Assembly (NCBI RefSeq): GCF_002368075.1
Contig: NZ_AP018314.1
Location: forward strand, 3,506,405-3,546,069
Length of the DNA stretch: 39,665 nt
From: Sphaerospermopsis kisseleviana NIES-73
GTDB taxonomy: Bacteria > Cyanobacteriota > Cyanobacteriia > Cyanobacteriales > Nostocaceae
Direction of reading: 5' to 3'
The notes beneath the pieces were generated by a model. The model was not told the origin of the DNA. It saw only the letters and a list, made by a program, of their open reading frames with translations, and did no database searches. Position numbers and translations under genes: made by a program. Positions 9,201-16,355 of this stretch are shown here, piece after piece. Every line of letters begins with the position of its first letter. Position 1 is the first letter of the stretch.

Positions 9201-9490
9201 AAATTGAAGCGCCAGAATATCGCCAAGTAAATGTGGAAGCGTTGATGGAGTTAGGAGCTATAGCTGCGAATAACCCTAATTTACAAATTCAAGATTATAT
9301 AGTATTAGATGTGTTAATTGGTCACGCAGTGCGGTTAGCGTGGTTAGAAAAAAATCCTGAACGGGGCGATCGCTATGATGAAGATAAAGGTTTAGCATGG
9401 CCTCAATTTTACAACACTTCACCCAGAGATTGCGCTAATTATATTTTGAAAGCCTTGAAGTTCTTGACAGAATTTGCGAGGGATTTTTAA
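6281..9490 (+). CDS. Phosphorylase kinase alpha/beta-like, GH15-related protein (1069 aa)
   Basis: The N-terminal half resembles the glucoamylase-like (GH15) domain of eukaryotic phosphorylase kinase regulatory subunits: HGDYTDAWVRDNVYSILAVW at 42-61, DEWGHLQLDATSIYLLML, GKAELNASSLGMAKAALEAI, and HYEPWELKQFEDIECEWPLF, which closely follows the mammalian subunit block. The C-terminal half also resembles those subunits (helical, e.g. RAAGLRQMVDIGLSDAVTSIL). Cyanobacteria have no phosphorylase kinase, so the protein more likely acts as a glycoside hydrolase or as a sugar-binding regulator in glycogen or other glucan metabolism; I cannot choose from sequence. No signal peptide, so probably cytoplasmic. 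It stands alone. Confidence 0.83.
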   Translation: MKTPTELPTRLDYYYQQIKTIILARQNPITGLLPASTAITAHGDYTDAWVRDNVYSILAVWGLALAYRKIDNDQGRTYELEYSVVKLMRGLLFAMMRQAHKVEKFKHTQSLLDGLHAKYNTATGDIVVGDDEWGHLQLDATSIYLLMLAEMTAAGLSIIFTLDEVNFVQNLVYYIGRAYRTPDYGIWERGNKINHGKAELNASSLGMAKAALEAINGLNLFGVHGSQASVIHVLPDEISRARITLESLLPRESASKEVDAALLSIISYPAFAVEDAQLRERTYKEIINKLAGKYGCKRFLRDGHQTILEDTHRLHYEPWELKQFEDIECEWPLFFTYLVLDGIFRQDQEQVQKYQELLAALLVERDGFQLLPELYYVPEEKIEAEKLNPHSQTRLPNENIPLVWAQSLYFLGQMLSEGLIAVGDIDPLGRHLCVGKKREAMIQIALLAENEEVQAQLEVYGIESQTPNQVEPIQVRQAGELSEIYTQIGRNDQLGLTGRPVRRLRSLTTSRIFKIQNQTVVFLPAFLDAQQFYLTLDYHFLLDQIRGELAYIQKYWSDLGRPILTLMITRTMLETGSDALLALMQELKNGVCGGVQVKLGKLNQLMLTGAIQRIDFITDIELFCPPVKNARLRCYYLVSQPEKNWRLGHTQEFQMECETNLDLLLSYLRSSENIYEQIELLQTLNRLKGLDFDTGYGEDGYSVTVGDLLDEVYTKAGYLGLWAVVRRAAGLRQMVDIGLSDAVTSILVRGKQIAVGRAYSEASLIIVPKSHHEIAEKINNFCREDIRDRVLTQEILIYLGVLIKTEPELFKGLLTLRVGYLILLITSELAQELGVTQDEAYDHLMQLSPYEVKLRLEKVLTSYSGVSGLLRQQESLHIKQKESDIAWVVQPVISEDEIAVTPENWRRFRQAEGAINRVPKDFFKQVWLLMHHCKGLVIGDKLERRNRLESEVMISEMTAGERNFALRIEHLLNKIEAPEYRQVNVEALMELGAIAANNPNLQIQDYIVLDVLIGHAVRLAWLEKNPERGDRYDEDKGLAWPQFYNTSPRDCANYILKALKFLTEFARDF

Positions 9491-9540
9491 ACTCAAAATC
9501 AGGACATTAATCCAAAATCATGCAACTTTTAGTTGTGGCT

Positions 9541-9607
9541 GGTAATTGGTAATTGGTAATTGGTAATTATCAATTACTACCCAGTCACCAGTCACCAGTC
9601 ACCAGTC
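9541..9607. repeat. Composite STRR tract (AATTGGT then AGTCACC units)
   Basis: Four AATTGGT heptamers followed by about four CAGTCAC heptamers, just upstream of dmeF. They can be translated in frame with dmeF, which falsely extends that ORF. Confidence 0.9.
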
Positions 9608-9634
9608 CCCTATTACAAGGAGTGTAAAAAATCC

Positions 9635-10627
9635 GTGCATATTCATACCCTTGAACAATGGCAGCATTCTCACGATTTTTCTGTAGATCAAAATCAGGCA
9701 GAAAAAAATACTAAAATTGTGATGCTGCTGACGGCATTAACAATGGTTGCGGAAATTGCCGCAGGAACGTTTTTTGGTTCGATGGCTTTGCTTGCTGATG
9801 GTTGGCACATGGCCACTCATGTTGCAGCTTTTGGAATTACGATTTTTGCTTATCAATATGCACGCAATAATGCCAATAATCCCAAGTATACTTTTGGCAC
9901 AGGAAAGGTTAGTGTTTTGGGTGGTTTCGCTAGTGCTGTAGCGTTGGCAGTGATCGCTTTTGTGATGGGAATGGAATCACTGGGGCGGTTTTTTGAACCG
10001 CAAAATATTCACTTTAATGAAGCAATTGGTGTGGCTATTATTGGCTTGGTTGTGAATATCGCCAGTGCTTTTTTATTGCAAGATAATCATCATCATGAAC
10101 ATCATGAACATCATCATCATGAACATCATGAACATCATCATTATGAACATCATGAACATCATCATCATGAACATCAAGATCATAATTTGCGTGCTGCTTA
10201 TATTCATGTTTTGGCAGATGCACTAACTTCTGTGTTTGCGATTATTGCTTTATTTGCTGGTAAATTTTTGGGTTGGGTGTGGATGGATGCAGCAATGGGA
10301 TTTGTGGGTGCTGCGGTAATTGCTAAATGGTCTTATGGTTTGGTGCGTGATACGGGTTTAATTTTATTAGATGGATCAGGTGATAAACAAATCAAATTAG
10401 CTATTGTTAATGCTATAGAAGAAAATGCTGATAATAAGGTTACAGATTTGCATATTTGGTATGTGGGTCAGCATCATTTAGCTGCTACAATTTCTTTAGT
10501 TACCCATTATCCACAAACACCGGAATATTATAAAAATCTCCTCAAAGATATTCCTTCTCTTGCTCATGTTGCTGTGGAAGTTAATCATTGTCAAGGTGAA
10601 CCTTGTGTAGATATTCATGCAGTCTAA
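9635..10627 (+). CDS. dmeF: Cation diffusion facilitator, DmeF-type Co/Ni exporter with His-rich loop
   Basis: This CDF-family antiporter should export divalent metals (Co, Ni, perhaps Zn) through the inner membrane. I choose GTG 9635, giving 330 residues, because MHIHTLEQWQHSHDF is the typical DmeF start and AAGGAG stands 12 bases upstream; the longer ATG frame only translates STRR DNA. Six hydrophobic helices are visible. The metal site is LLADGWHMATH (Asp55, His58, His62), where DmeF has His in place of the usual Asp, and HVLADALTS (His191, Asp195). Between helices 4 and 5 lies a loop of about 30 residues, 152-183, made almost only of His and Glu. Confidence 0.9.
   Translation: MHIHTLEQWQHSHDFSVDQNQAEKNTKIVMLLTALTMVAEIAAGTFFGSMALLADGWHMATHVAAFGITIFAYQYARNNANNPKYTFGTGKVSVLGGFASAVALAVIAFVMGMESLGRFFEPQNIHFNEAIGVAIIGLVVNIASAFLLQDNHHHEHHEHHHHEHHEHHHYEHHEHHHHEHQDHNLRAAYIHVLADALTSVFAIIALFAGKFLGWVWMDAAMGFVGAAVIAKWSYGLVRDTGLILLDGSGDKQIKLAIVNAIEENADNKVTDLHIWYVGQHHLAATISLVTHYPQTPEYYKNLLKDIPSLAHVAVEVNHCQGEPCVDIHAV
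10087..10177. repeat. CATCATGAA-type triplet-rich repeat encoding the DmeF His loop
   Basis: Interleaved CATCATGAACATCAT units, lengths all multiples of three, encode the His/Glu loop. Internal duplications of a 15- and 21-bp pattern are visible, so the loop length is likely variable between strains. Confidence 0.9.
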
Positions 10628-10685
10628 AATTCTGACTGATGCTGTAAGTTATAATGGTTTCAGTTCTAATTATTCAGGAGGTGAG

Positions 10686-11300
10686 ATGATGGTTATTGCT
10701 AATACCAACCCGCCGATTATTACCCCAGAGATCACAAAAACTCACTTTACTCCAAATGAGTATAGAGAGATGGAGGAAATCGCTAAAGAACGCCACGAAT
10801 ACCGCGATGGGGAGATTATTGTTATGCCTGGAGGTTCAGAAATTCATAGTGCGATCGCTAGTAATATTTTAATTTATTTGGGATTTTTGCTCAGAGATAC
10901 TGATTTTCGTTTTTATGGTGGTGATTTGCGGGTTTGGATTCCTAATTTTAATCATGGAACCTATGCTGATGTTATGGTAATTAATGGTGAACCAGAGTTT
11001 AATAATAATCGCACGGATGAAATTCTCAATCCTCTCCTAATTATTGAAGTTCTTTCACCTTCAACAGAAGGTTATGATAGAGGGAATAAATTCAGAAAAT
11101 ATCGTTCTCTTCCTAGTTTTTGTGAATATGTACTGGTTAGTCAAGCTGAAGCTTATATTGAGCAGTATTATAAACAGGAAGAAGAAAATAACCATCTTTG
11201 GCAATTGAAAGCTAATGATCATATTGATCAGTCAGTTTTTCTGCACAGTTTAAATATAGAACTTCCCATGAAAGAAATTTATCGACGGATTAAATTTTAA
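10686..11300 (+). CDS. Uma2-family (DUF820) PD-(D/E)XK endonuclease-like protein
   Basis: Uma2 proteins have a restriction-endonuclease-like fold and are greatly expanded in cyanobacteria; their role is not settled. Start ATG 10686 or 10689 follows a perfect AGGAGG (10676-10681) at 4 or 7 bases; the frame upstream of it overlaps dmeF and is unlikely. The 204-residue protein has the family pattern: EIAKERHEYRDGEIIVMPGG at the start, ADVMV, IIEVLSPSTEGYDRGNKFRKY (Glu...Lys of the nuclease core), and YVLVSQ. It lies 58 bases past dmeF and may be cotranscribed. It appears intact. Confidence 0.85.
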   Translation: MMVIANTNPPIITPEITKTHFTPNEYREMEEIAKERHEYRDGEIIVMPGGSEIHSAIASNILIYLGFLLRDTDFRFYGGDLRVWIPNFNHGTYADVMVINGEPEFNNNRTDEILNPLLIIEVLSPSTEGYDRGNKFRKYRSLPSFCEYVLVSQAEAYIEQYYKQEEENNHLWQLKANDHIDQSVFLHSLNIELPMKEIYRRIKF

Positions 11301-11360
11301 ATTAAATTTAAAAGCGATATTTTTACACACAACATCTGATAATATCACTCATCTATTAGA

Positions 11361-11384
11361 GTGCGTTAAGAACATTTAACGCAC
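11361..11384. terminator. Hairpin between convergent genes
   Basis: GTGCGTTAA (11361-11369) and TTAACGCAC (11376-11384) form a perfect 9-bp stem with a 6-base loop between the 3' ends of the Uma2 and serine hydrolase genes. There is no clear T run on either strand, so termination is inferred from position only. The motif resembles a hairpin repeat common in cyanobacterial genomes. Confidence 0.5.
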
Positions 11385-11398
11385 CATGTATTTCATGT

Positions 11399-12337
11399 TT
11401 ATAAATTGCTAACTGCTTCGGCAATTTTTCCTGAAACAAAAGGTAAAATTTCCCGACTCTTAGCTTGTGCTTTTCCTTCGGTAAATACTATTAACAAATA
11501 AGGACGCTGTTCTGGTAATTCAATATAAGCCGCATCATGGCGCACAGAACTTGTCCAACCGGCTTTTGACCAGATTTGACTATTTTGGGGTAAACCACCG
11601 CCTAAAAAGCCTGTAACTTGGTCTTCTTCCACATCTTGGGGTAACTCATCAGGGTTAAGACTGCGTTTGAGTAAAGACATCATTTGTTGCGATCGCCCAC
11701 TGGAAACCGCCACCCCTCCCACGATACTATGTAATAACCTGGCAGTGGCATTAGTTGTTAACATATTTCTATTTTCAAACATTTCCCCATAAAACGCCCT
11801 TTCTCTACCAAAAGGACCATCACCCCAAGTTTTTTGACAAACATTAATATTTGTCATTTCTTCCCAACCCAAAGATTGATAATAACGGTTAATAATTTGG
11901 CGTTGATATTTCCAAGTTTCAAAAGGTCCTATAGGTAATTCTGGTCCTGAAGTAGTACCGCTGAGAATATCAACTATTAAACTGGTAGCATCATTGCTGG
12001 ATTCAATAATCATATCACTTAACGCCCGTTCTAATTCCTTAGAGGTGTTAGTCATGCCTTTTTCTAACCATTCATGAACAGCAACTAAATAGAATAATTT
12101 GACAACACTTGCAGGATAAATACGTTCTCCACCACGATAATTAAAACCTCTCACACCATGACCCCAAAAAGCGTCAGGAGTCAAAGCGCCACCAGTATTT
12201 ACAGGAATTGGAGGATCATAAACAACCCAAGTTAAAGCAATTTGATCACGGTTTAAATTAGGAAAATTAGAAAAAGTAGATTCTAAGATTTCATTACCGA
12301 GATTTTCTAGTTGTTCGTTGTGATTGAAGAAAACCAT
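11399..12337 (-). CDS. Class A beta-lactamase-fold serine hydrolase
   Basis: The 312-residue protein from ATG 12337 (AAGGA 11 bases upstream; the longer frame uses TTG) has the three active-site elements of penicillin-recognising enzymes. These are SVVK (Ser77, Lys80), SSN (113-115, the SDN equivalent) and KAG in SKAGWTSS (KTG equivalent). PDAFWGHGVRGFNYRGGERI and ELPEQRPYLLIVFTEG are compatible with the fold. There is no clear signal peptide, which is unusual for a periplasmic beta-lactamase, so a cytoplasmic hydrolase or amidase on another substrate is equally possible. The real substrate is unknown. Confidence 0.8.
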   Translation of the reverse strand: MVFFNHNEQLENLGNEILESTFSNFPNLNRDQIALTWVVYDPPIPVNTGGALTPDAFWGHGVRGFNYRGGERIYPASVVKLFYLVAVHEWLEKGMTNTSKELERALSDMIIESSNDATSLIVDILSGTTSGPELPIGPFETWKYQRQIINRYYQSLGWEEMTNINVCQKTWGDGPFGRERAFYGEMFENRNMLTTNATARLLHSIVGGVAVSSGRSQQMMSLLKRSLNPDELPQDVEEDQVTGFLGGGLPQNSQIWSKAGWTSSVRHDAAYIELPEQRPYLLIVFTEGKAQAKSREILPFVSGKIAEAVSNL

Positions 12338-12433
12338 TTGCGAATAATTCCTTGAAAATATCAAAATGTGAATTTCTTTATTTATTCTAACATTAATTGT
12401 ATACTAATTATTATGTGCAACAAATTATAATTC

Positions 12434-13288
12434 ATGCGGCGTGATTCCATTTTTTATAAACTCTTTTAACAATATCCATCGCTGTTATTTCAGCTTTTAG
12501 ACAATCCACCTGCAAATGCAGACGAATATAGATTTGATTCTGTAGCAGTCAAAGAACCGAAATTTGAAATTGATGGTGTATTTTTACCACCTGAAACCGA
12601 AAATCCGGGTGCTGTTTATTTCTGCGAGGTGCAATTTCAGAAAGATGAAAAACTCTATGAAAGAGTATTTGCTGAATCTGCATTATATTTCTATCGCAAC
12701 CGTGATAGATTTAGTGATTGGCAAGCAGTAATAATTTACCCATCTCGTAACACAGAACAAAGCGATATTTACCCTCATCGTACACTATTGAATGGTGAAC
12801 AAGTTCATCGTATATATTTAGATGAATTGGGAGATATTCAGCAATTACCTGTATGGGTAAGATTGATGGTACTGACAACCTTAGAAGAAAGTCAAGCACC
12901 AGCAGCAGCAAGGTATTTGTTAACAAGAACTAAACAAGAAATACCAACACCATCAAATCAAGTCATAATAGAAATGATCACCACGATCATCTCGTACAAA
13001 TTTGAAAACTTAACCCGTAGCGAGGCTGAAGCTATGTTAGGAATAACCCTCAAAGAAACTAGACTTTATCGAGACATAAAAGAAGAAGGAAGAGAAGAAG
13101 GTGCAGAACAAGCAACAATTAATTTAGTGATCCGACTTTTGACTAAGCGGTTTGGAGAATTATCAGCAGAAAGACGTGCTGAAATTTTTGATTTACCGTT
13201 ATCTGTACTAGAAGATTTGAGCGAAGCATTGTTAGATTTTACCAGTTTAGCTGATTTAGAAACTTGGTTAACAGAGGTGAAAAAATAA
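12434..13288 (+). pseudogene. Rpn-family nuclease/transposase-like gene with premature stop
   Basis: From ATG 12434 the frame reads MRRDSIFYKLF, stop, then continues in the same frame QYPSLLFQLLDNPP...FEIDGVFLPP...YFCEVQFQKDEKLYERV to 13288. This is the normal N-terminus of cyanobacterial Rpn (recombination-promoting nuclease, PD-(D/E)XK) proteins, with TAA at 12467-12469, probably from CAA. The C-terminus (LVIRLLTKRFGELSAERRAEIFDLP) resembles DUF4351, common in this family. Without the stop the protein would be 284 residues. Restart at GTG 12629 would lose the catalytic EIDG part, so the gene is most likely dead unless the stop is read through. A terminator follows. Confidence 0.82.
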
Positions 13289-13300
13289 AGTCTAAATTCC

Positions 13301-13335
13301 GGGTAAAGGTTACAAGTTTACCTTTGCCCTTTTTT
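13301..13335 (+). terminator. Rho-independent terminator after the Rpn pseudogene
   Basis: GGGTAAAGGT (13301-13310) pairs with ACCTTTGCCC (13320-13329) with one G-U pair, followed by six T. Confidence 0.8.
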
Positions 13336-13387
13336 CGCTTAAAATTCGCTAACAACAATAAATTATCCATCTATCAAAATCAAAAAA

Positions 13388-13414
13388 ATGAATTTTATAA
13401 TGAATTTTATAATG
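13388..13414 (+). repeat. 12-bp tandem repeat multiplying a start codon
   Basis: ATGAATTTTATA occurs twice and is followed by ATGAACTTT, giving three in-frame ATG codons (13388, 13400, 13412) at the head of the restriction-enzyme remnant. Confidence 0.85.
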
Positions 13415-13775
13415 AACTTTGAAAATTATTTACAATCCCTACAAAAAAAACTTACAACGTGGTAGTGAACGCACCCATTACCCTGCTTTAAAAAGCTTAC
13501 TTGATCAACCATCAGCACAAATTGAAGCCACCATAGAAGAAAAAGGTAATAAAGCCGATATTCCTGATTTCACCATCAGAAAACGAGATTTATTAATAGG
13601 CTATGTAGAAGCGAAAGATGTAGGTGTAGATTTAGCAAACATTGAAAAAACAGAACAATTAGAACGATATCGAGAATCCCATATTGGGGCAAATTTTATT
13701 TTAACAAATTACCTAGAATTTCGCTGGTATGTTGATGGTAAAATGCGGTTAAAAACTATCACGTTCTCTGTTTGA
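13388..13775 (+). pseudogene. Remnant of a type IIG restriction-modification enzyme (N-terminal part, frameshifted)
   Basis: Residues encoded by about 13450-13775 (NLQRGSERTHYPALKSLLDQ, KADIPDFTIRKRDLLIGYVE, AKDVG, EQLERYRESH, FILTNYLEFRWYVDGK) match the N-terminal nuclease region of type IIG restriction-methyltransferases, which are normally around 1000 residues. Here only about 118 follow. The ATG-led frame (MNFENYLQSLQK) runs into a stop because of a run of eight A (13443-13450); removing one A would join it to the conserved frame. The nuclease Asp...Glu-x-Lys (PDF...EAK) is present, but the methyltransferase part is gone. Thus it is a broken fragment; slippage at the A run could still make the short peptide. 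Confidence 0.8.
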
Positions 13776-13874
13776 GGTGAGCTAACGATCAAGTTTTATC
13801 ATAATTTCTGTATTTGATATTCAGCAGGGAGTCGCTATTTGTTTTATGATTAAATATTCCCAGTAGGAAAAAAT

Positions 13875-14078
13875 ATGAAATGGCGTGTTATTTTAGAACC
13901 CGATCCTGAAACCGGAGATTGGGCGGTTTGGTGTCCAGAATTACCTGGTTGTGTTTCCGCAGGTGAAACAGAAGCAGAAGCTTTAGAAAATATTCGTGAA
14001 GCGATCGCACTTTATCTAGAACCTGACACAATTACATTAAAATCAGGAGCAGTCATGCGAGAGGTTTTAGTAACATGA
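13875..14078 (+). CDS. hicB: HicB-family antitoxin
   Basis: The 67-residue product has the HicB partial RNase-H fold pattern: VILEPDPETGDWAVWCPELP, GCVSAGETEAEALENIREAI. HicB antitoxins bind and neutralise HicA mRNA interferases. A GTAGGA precedes the ATG. Its stop overlaps the following hicA start in ATGA, so the pair is translationally coupled. It appears intact, while the toxin gene after it is broken. An antitoxin can persist after toxin loss. Confidence 0.85.
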   Translation: MKWRVILEPDPETGDWAVWCPELPGCVSAGETEAEALENIREAIALYLEPDTITLKSGAVMREVLVT

Positions 14079-14315
14079 CTCGTATCCGCAGAATGAATGC
14101 AGATGAAGTTGAAACTATCTTAAAAAATTACGGGTTTGAATTAGTGTCACAGAAAGGTAGTCATCACAAGTGGGTTAAAAGACCGCAAAAAAGCGAATAT
14201 AAGTTTATCCTTTGATGATATTCTGCATTATCAAAAAATAGTAGTTGCTTTAACAGAAACATTAAAGATTATGACAGAAATTGATCAGATCATTCCTGAA
14301 TGGCCAATTACATAA
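14075..14315 (+). pseudogene. hicA: hicA toxin gene, probably frameshifted
   Basis: The first part (MTRIRRMNADEVETILKNYG, FELVSQKGSHHKWVKR) is typical HicA, with the catalytic His in GSHHKW. The frame then ends at 14215 after only 46 residues, although HicA normally has 60-80. A reading frame shifted by +1 stays open to 14315 and ends in TLKIMTEIDQIIPEW, which resembles the usual HicA C-terminus (GTLKSI...IPE.EW). So a one-base insertion (or two-base loss) around 14170-14200 is likely. The match of the second half is weaker, so the exact site is uncertain. Confidence 0.65.
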
Positions 14316-14484
14316 ATTTGATTAAATTCTCGGAATGTTGGGTTTATCCACTTACTCTAATCTACAAATAGAATACTCTTTTTAAAACCAAACATGATAT
14401 AATCCTTTAAATCCTGATTCTGATCACAAAATTCTGACTTTTGACTTTTGACTTCCCGAAAGGTGTCCTGATTCTGACAAAAAT

Positions 14485-15198
14485 ATGTCTTTAAATTTAA
14501 ATTTACTAATTCCCCATTCCCCAACAAACGAATATCAATGTCTAGCTGACCTCAATTTATATGATGCTCCTGAATGCGTCCGGTTAGCAACTCAAGCTGC
14601 TGCTGGTCGCAATTTACGCATTACATCAAATCATCAAGATACAGCAGTTCAAGTTTGTTTATGCGAAGATGATTATCCGGGATGGGTTGCTGTTAATGAT
14701 TTGTCATTATTACAACCTGCTACCACACCCTACGAACCTGCATTTTTTACTGAATCAGAAATTAAAAAACTACTCCCAGAGGTAATTGAATTTACTCAAC
14801 AAGCAATGCAGCAAAATAATTATTATTTGTGGGGTGGAACAGTAGGACCCAATTATGATTGTTCTGGTTTAATGCAAGCTGCTTTTGTATCTGTGGGTGT
14901 GTGGTTGCCAAGAGACGCTTATCAACAAGAAGCTTTTACCCAACCGATTAATATTAATGATATCGAACCAGGGGATTTAATCTTTTTTGGAACTCCGCAA
15001 AAAGCAACTCATGTAGGTTTATATTTAGGTGATGGTTATTATATTCACAGTTCAGGAAAAGAACAAGGACACAATGGAATAGGAATTGATCAACTTTCGG
15101 AACAAGGAGATAAAGTTAGTCAGTCATACTATAAACAATTACGGGGTGCTGGTAGAGTTGTGAAAAGCTATGTTAGTCAATTGATAATTGATAATTGA
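14485..15198 (+). CDS. NlpC/P60 cell-wall endopeptidase (SH3b plus C40 domain)
   Basis: This family cuts the bond between gamma-D-Glu and diaminopimelate in murein peptides, for wall recycling. The 237-residue protein has an N-terminal bacterial SH3-like region (about 14-77), then a C40 peptidase domain (about 95-230). The catalytic triad is visible: Cys126 in NYDCSG, His176 in ATHVGLYLG and His188 in YYIHSSG, the arrangement known from the crystallised Anabaena/Nostoc enzymes. There is no signal peptide, as in those homologues, which process recycled peptides. The last residues (SQLIIDN) are encoded by an STRR tract that also supplies the stop. Confidence 0.93.
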   Translation: MSLNLNLLIPHSPTNEYQCLADLNLYDAPECVRLATQAAAGRNLRITSNHQDTAVQVCLCEDDYPGWVAVNDLSLLQPATTPYEPAFFTESEIKKLLPEVIEFTQQAMQQNNYYLWGGTVGPNYDCSGLMQAAFVSVGVWLPRDAYQQEAFTQPININDIEPGDLIFFGTPQKATHVGLYLGDGYYIHSSGKEQGHNGIGIDQLSEQGDKVSQSYYKQLRGAGRVVKSYVSQLIIDN

Positions 15199-15210
15199 CA
15201 ATTGATAATT
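15178..15210. repeat. STRR tract (AATTGAT units) at the NlpC/P60 gene end
   Basis: Four AATTGATA/AATTGACA units overlap the 3' end of the gene and create its stop codon. Confidence 0.85.
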
Positions 15211-15297
15211 ATTTATAGGACTTACGCAAGATTGGACTGGGAACGAGATAAACCCAATTTTTTGTTAAAATCAACCATCAGCGATCGCCTATCAGCA

Positions 15298-16308
15298 ATG
15301 ACCAATTACCAACTACCCATCACCCATCACCCATCACCTATCACCCATCCCCAATTACCTGATGTATCCGTAGTTGTACCGATTAAGGATGAAGTAGAAA
15401 GTTTGCCTTTATTACTAGAATCCATTTCTACAACTTTAACAGCTAGTGAGTTAAGTTATGAAATTATCTGTGTAGATGATGGTTCTACGGATGGTTCACC
15501 AGAATTTCTCAAGGAACAAGCACAAATTCGCACTGATTTAAAAGCGGTGATTTTGCGGCGTAATTACGGTCAAACTGCGGCTATGTCTGCGGGTTTTAAT
15601 TATGCTACGGGTAAAGCAATTATTACCTTAGATGCTGATTTACAAAATGATCCGGCTGATATCCCCATGTTATTAGCAAAATTAGATGAGGGTTATGATT
15701 TGGTGAGTGGTTGGCGCAAAAATCGTCAAGATGGGGCAATAAATCGGTTACTTCCTTCAAAAATTGCTAATTGGTTAATTCGTCGTACCACTAGCGTCTA
15801 TATTCACGACTATGGTTGTTCTCTCAAAGCCTATCGTGCAGAATTAGTTGCAGATATGAACCTTTACGGAGAACTACACCGATTTTTACCAGCTTTAGCT
15901 TATATCGAAGGGGCAAGAATCACCGAAATGCCTGTGCGTCATCATGCGCGACGCTTTGGTAAAAGTAAATATGGCATTTCTCGGACTTTTCGGGTGTTGA
16001 TGGATTTATTAACAATTCTTTTTATGAAAAAATTCCTCACCCGTCCTATGCACGTTTTTGGGTTGTTTGGCTTGTTGTCAATGGTTACAGGTGGCGGACT
16101 AGGAATTTATTTAACTTTCCTGAAACTGGCTTTTGGTGCAGATATTGGTAATCGTCCTTTATTAATTTTAGCGGTTTTATTGTTAGTTACTGGTGTACAG
16201 TTATTCTGCTTTGGTTTGTTAGCAGAATTATTAATGCGTACTTACCACGAATCTCAGGGAAGGCCAATATATCGAGTGCGGGAAGTAGTGGCAAAAAATG
16301 TTAAGTAA
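15298..16308 (+). CDS. GT2 glycosyltransferase with two C-terminal membrane helices
   Basis: This resembles undecaprenyl-phosphate sugar transferases (DPM1/ArnC/GtrB type). From ATG 15298 the protein is 336 residues. After a short tail encoded by STRR DNA (ITHHPSPITHPQLP) comes VSVVVPIKDEVESLPLLLES, the nucleotide site VDDGSTDGSPEF, NYGQTAAMSAG, metal-binding DADLQNDP, GWRKNRQDG, and DYGCSLKAYR. Two hydrophobic segments follow (FGLFGLLSMVTGGGLGIYL and a second at about 285-310, LLILAVLLLVTGVQLFCFG). It should load a sugar onto a lipid carrier at the inner membrane; donor unknown. The frame open to 15202 is not supported as a start. Next gene follows within 47 bases and may share its transcript. 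Confidence 0.88.
   Translation: MTNYQLPITHHPSPITHPQLPDVSVVVPIKDEVESLPLLLESISTTLTASELSYEIICVDDGSTDGSPEFLKEQAQIRTDLKAVILRRNYGQTAAMSAGFNYATGKAIITLDADLQNDPADIPMLLAKLDEGYDLVSGWRKNRQDGAINRLLPSKIANWLIRRTTSVYIHDYGCSLKAYRAELVADMNLYGELHRFLPALAYIEGARITEMPVRHHARRFGKSKYGISRTFRVLMDLLTILFMKKFLTRPMHVFGLFGLLSMVTGGGLGIYLTFLKLAFGADIGNRPLLILAVLLLVTGVQLFCFGLLAELLMRTYHESQGRPIYRVREVVAKNVK
15319..15352. repeat. STRR units inside the glycosyltransferase 5' coding region
   Basis: Four to five ACCCATC heptamers are translated in frame as the N-terminal Thr/His/Pro-rich tail, before the conserved domain. Confidence 0.8.
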
Positions 16309-16355
16309 CGTAACAATAGAAATATAAAATTACTAAATATTACATTGCATCTGCC

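Noticed and set aside
9560-9634. Longer start for dmeF
   Set aside because: The extra 25 residues are translated STRR; the GTG at 9635 gives the conserved DmeF N-terminus.
10038-10223. Asp/His/Val-rich minus-strand ORF opposite dmeF
   Set aside because: It is the antisense reading of the His-loop repeat.
11399-12337. Antibiotic-resistance beta-lactamase
   Set aside because: The motifs show only the fold (SVVK, SSN, KAG); no signal peptide is seen and resistance cannot be claimed.
15202-15297. Longer start for the GT2 gene
   Set aside because: This part contains the TAGGACTTACGCA repeat end and HIP1 site, with no ribosome site; ATG 15298 is better.
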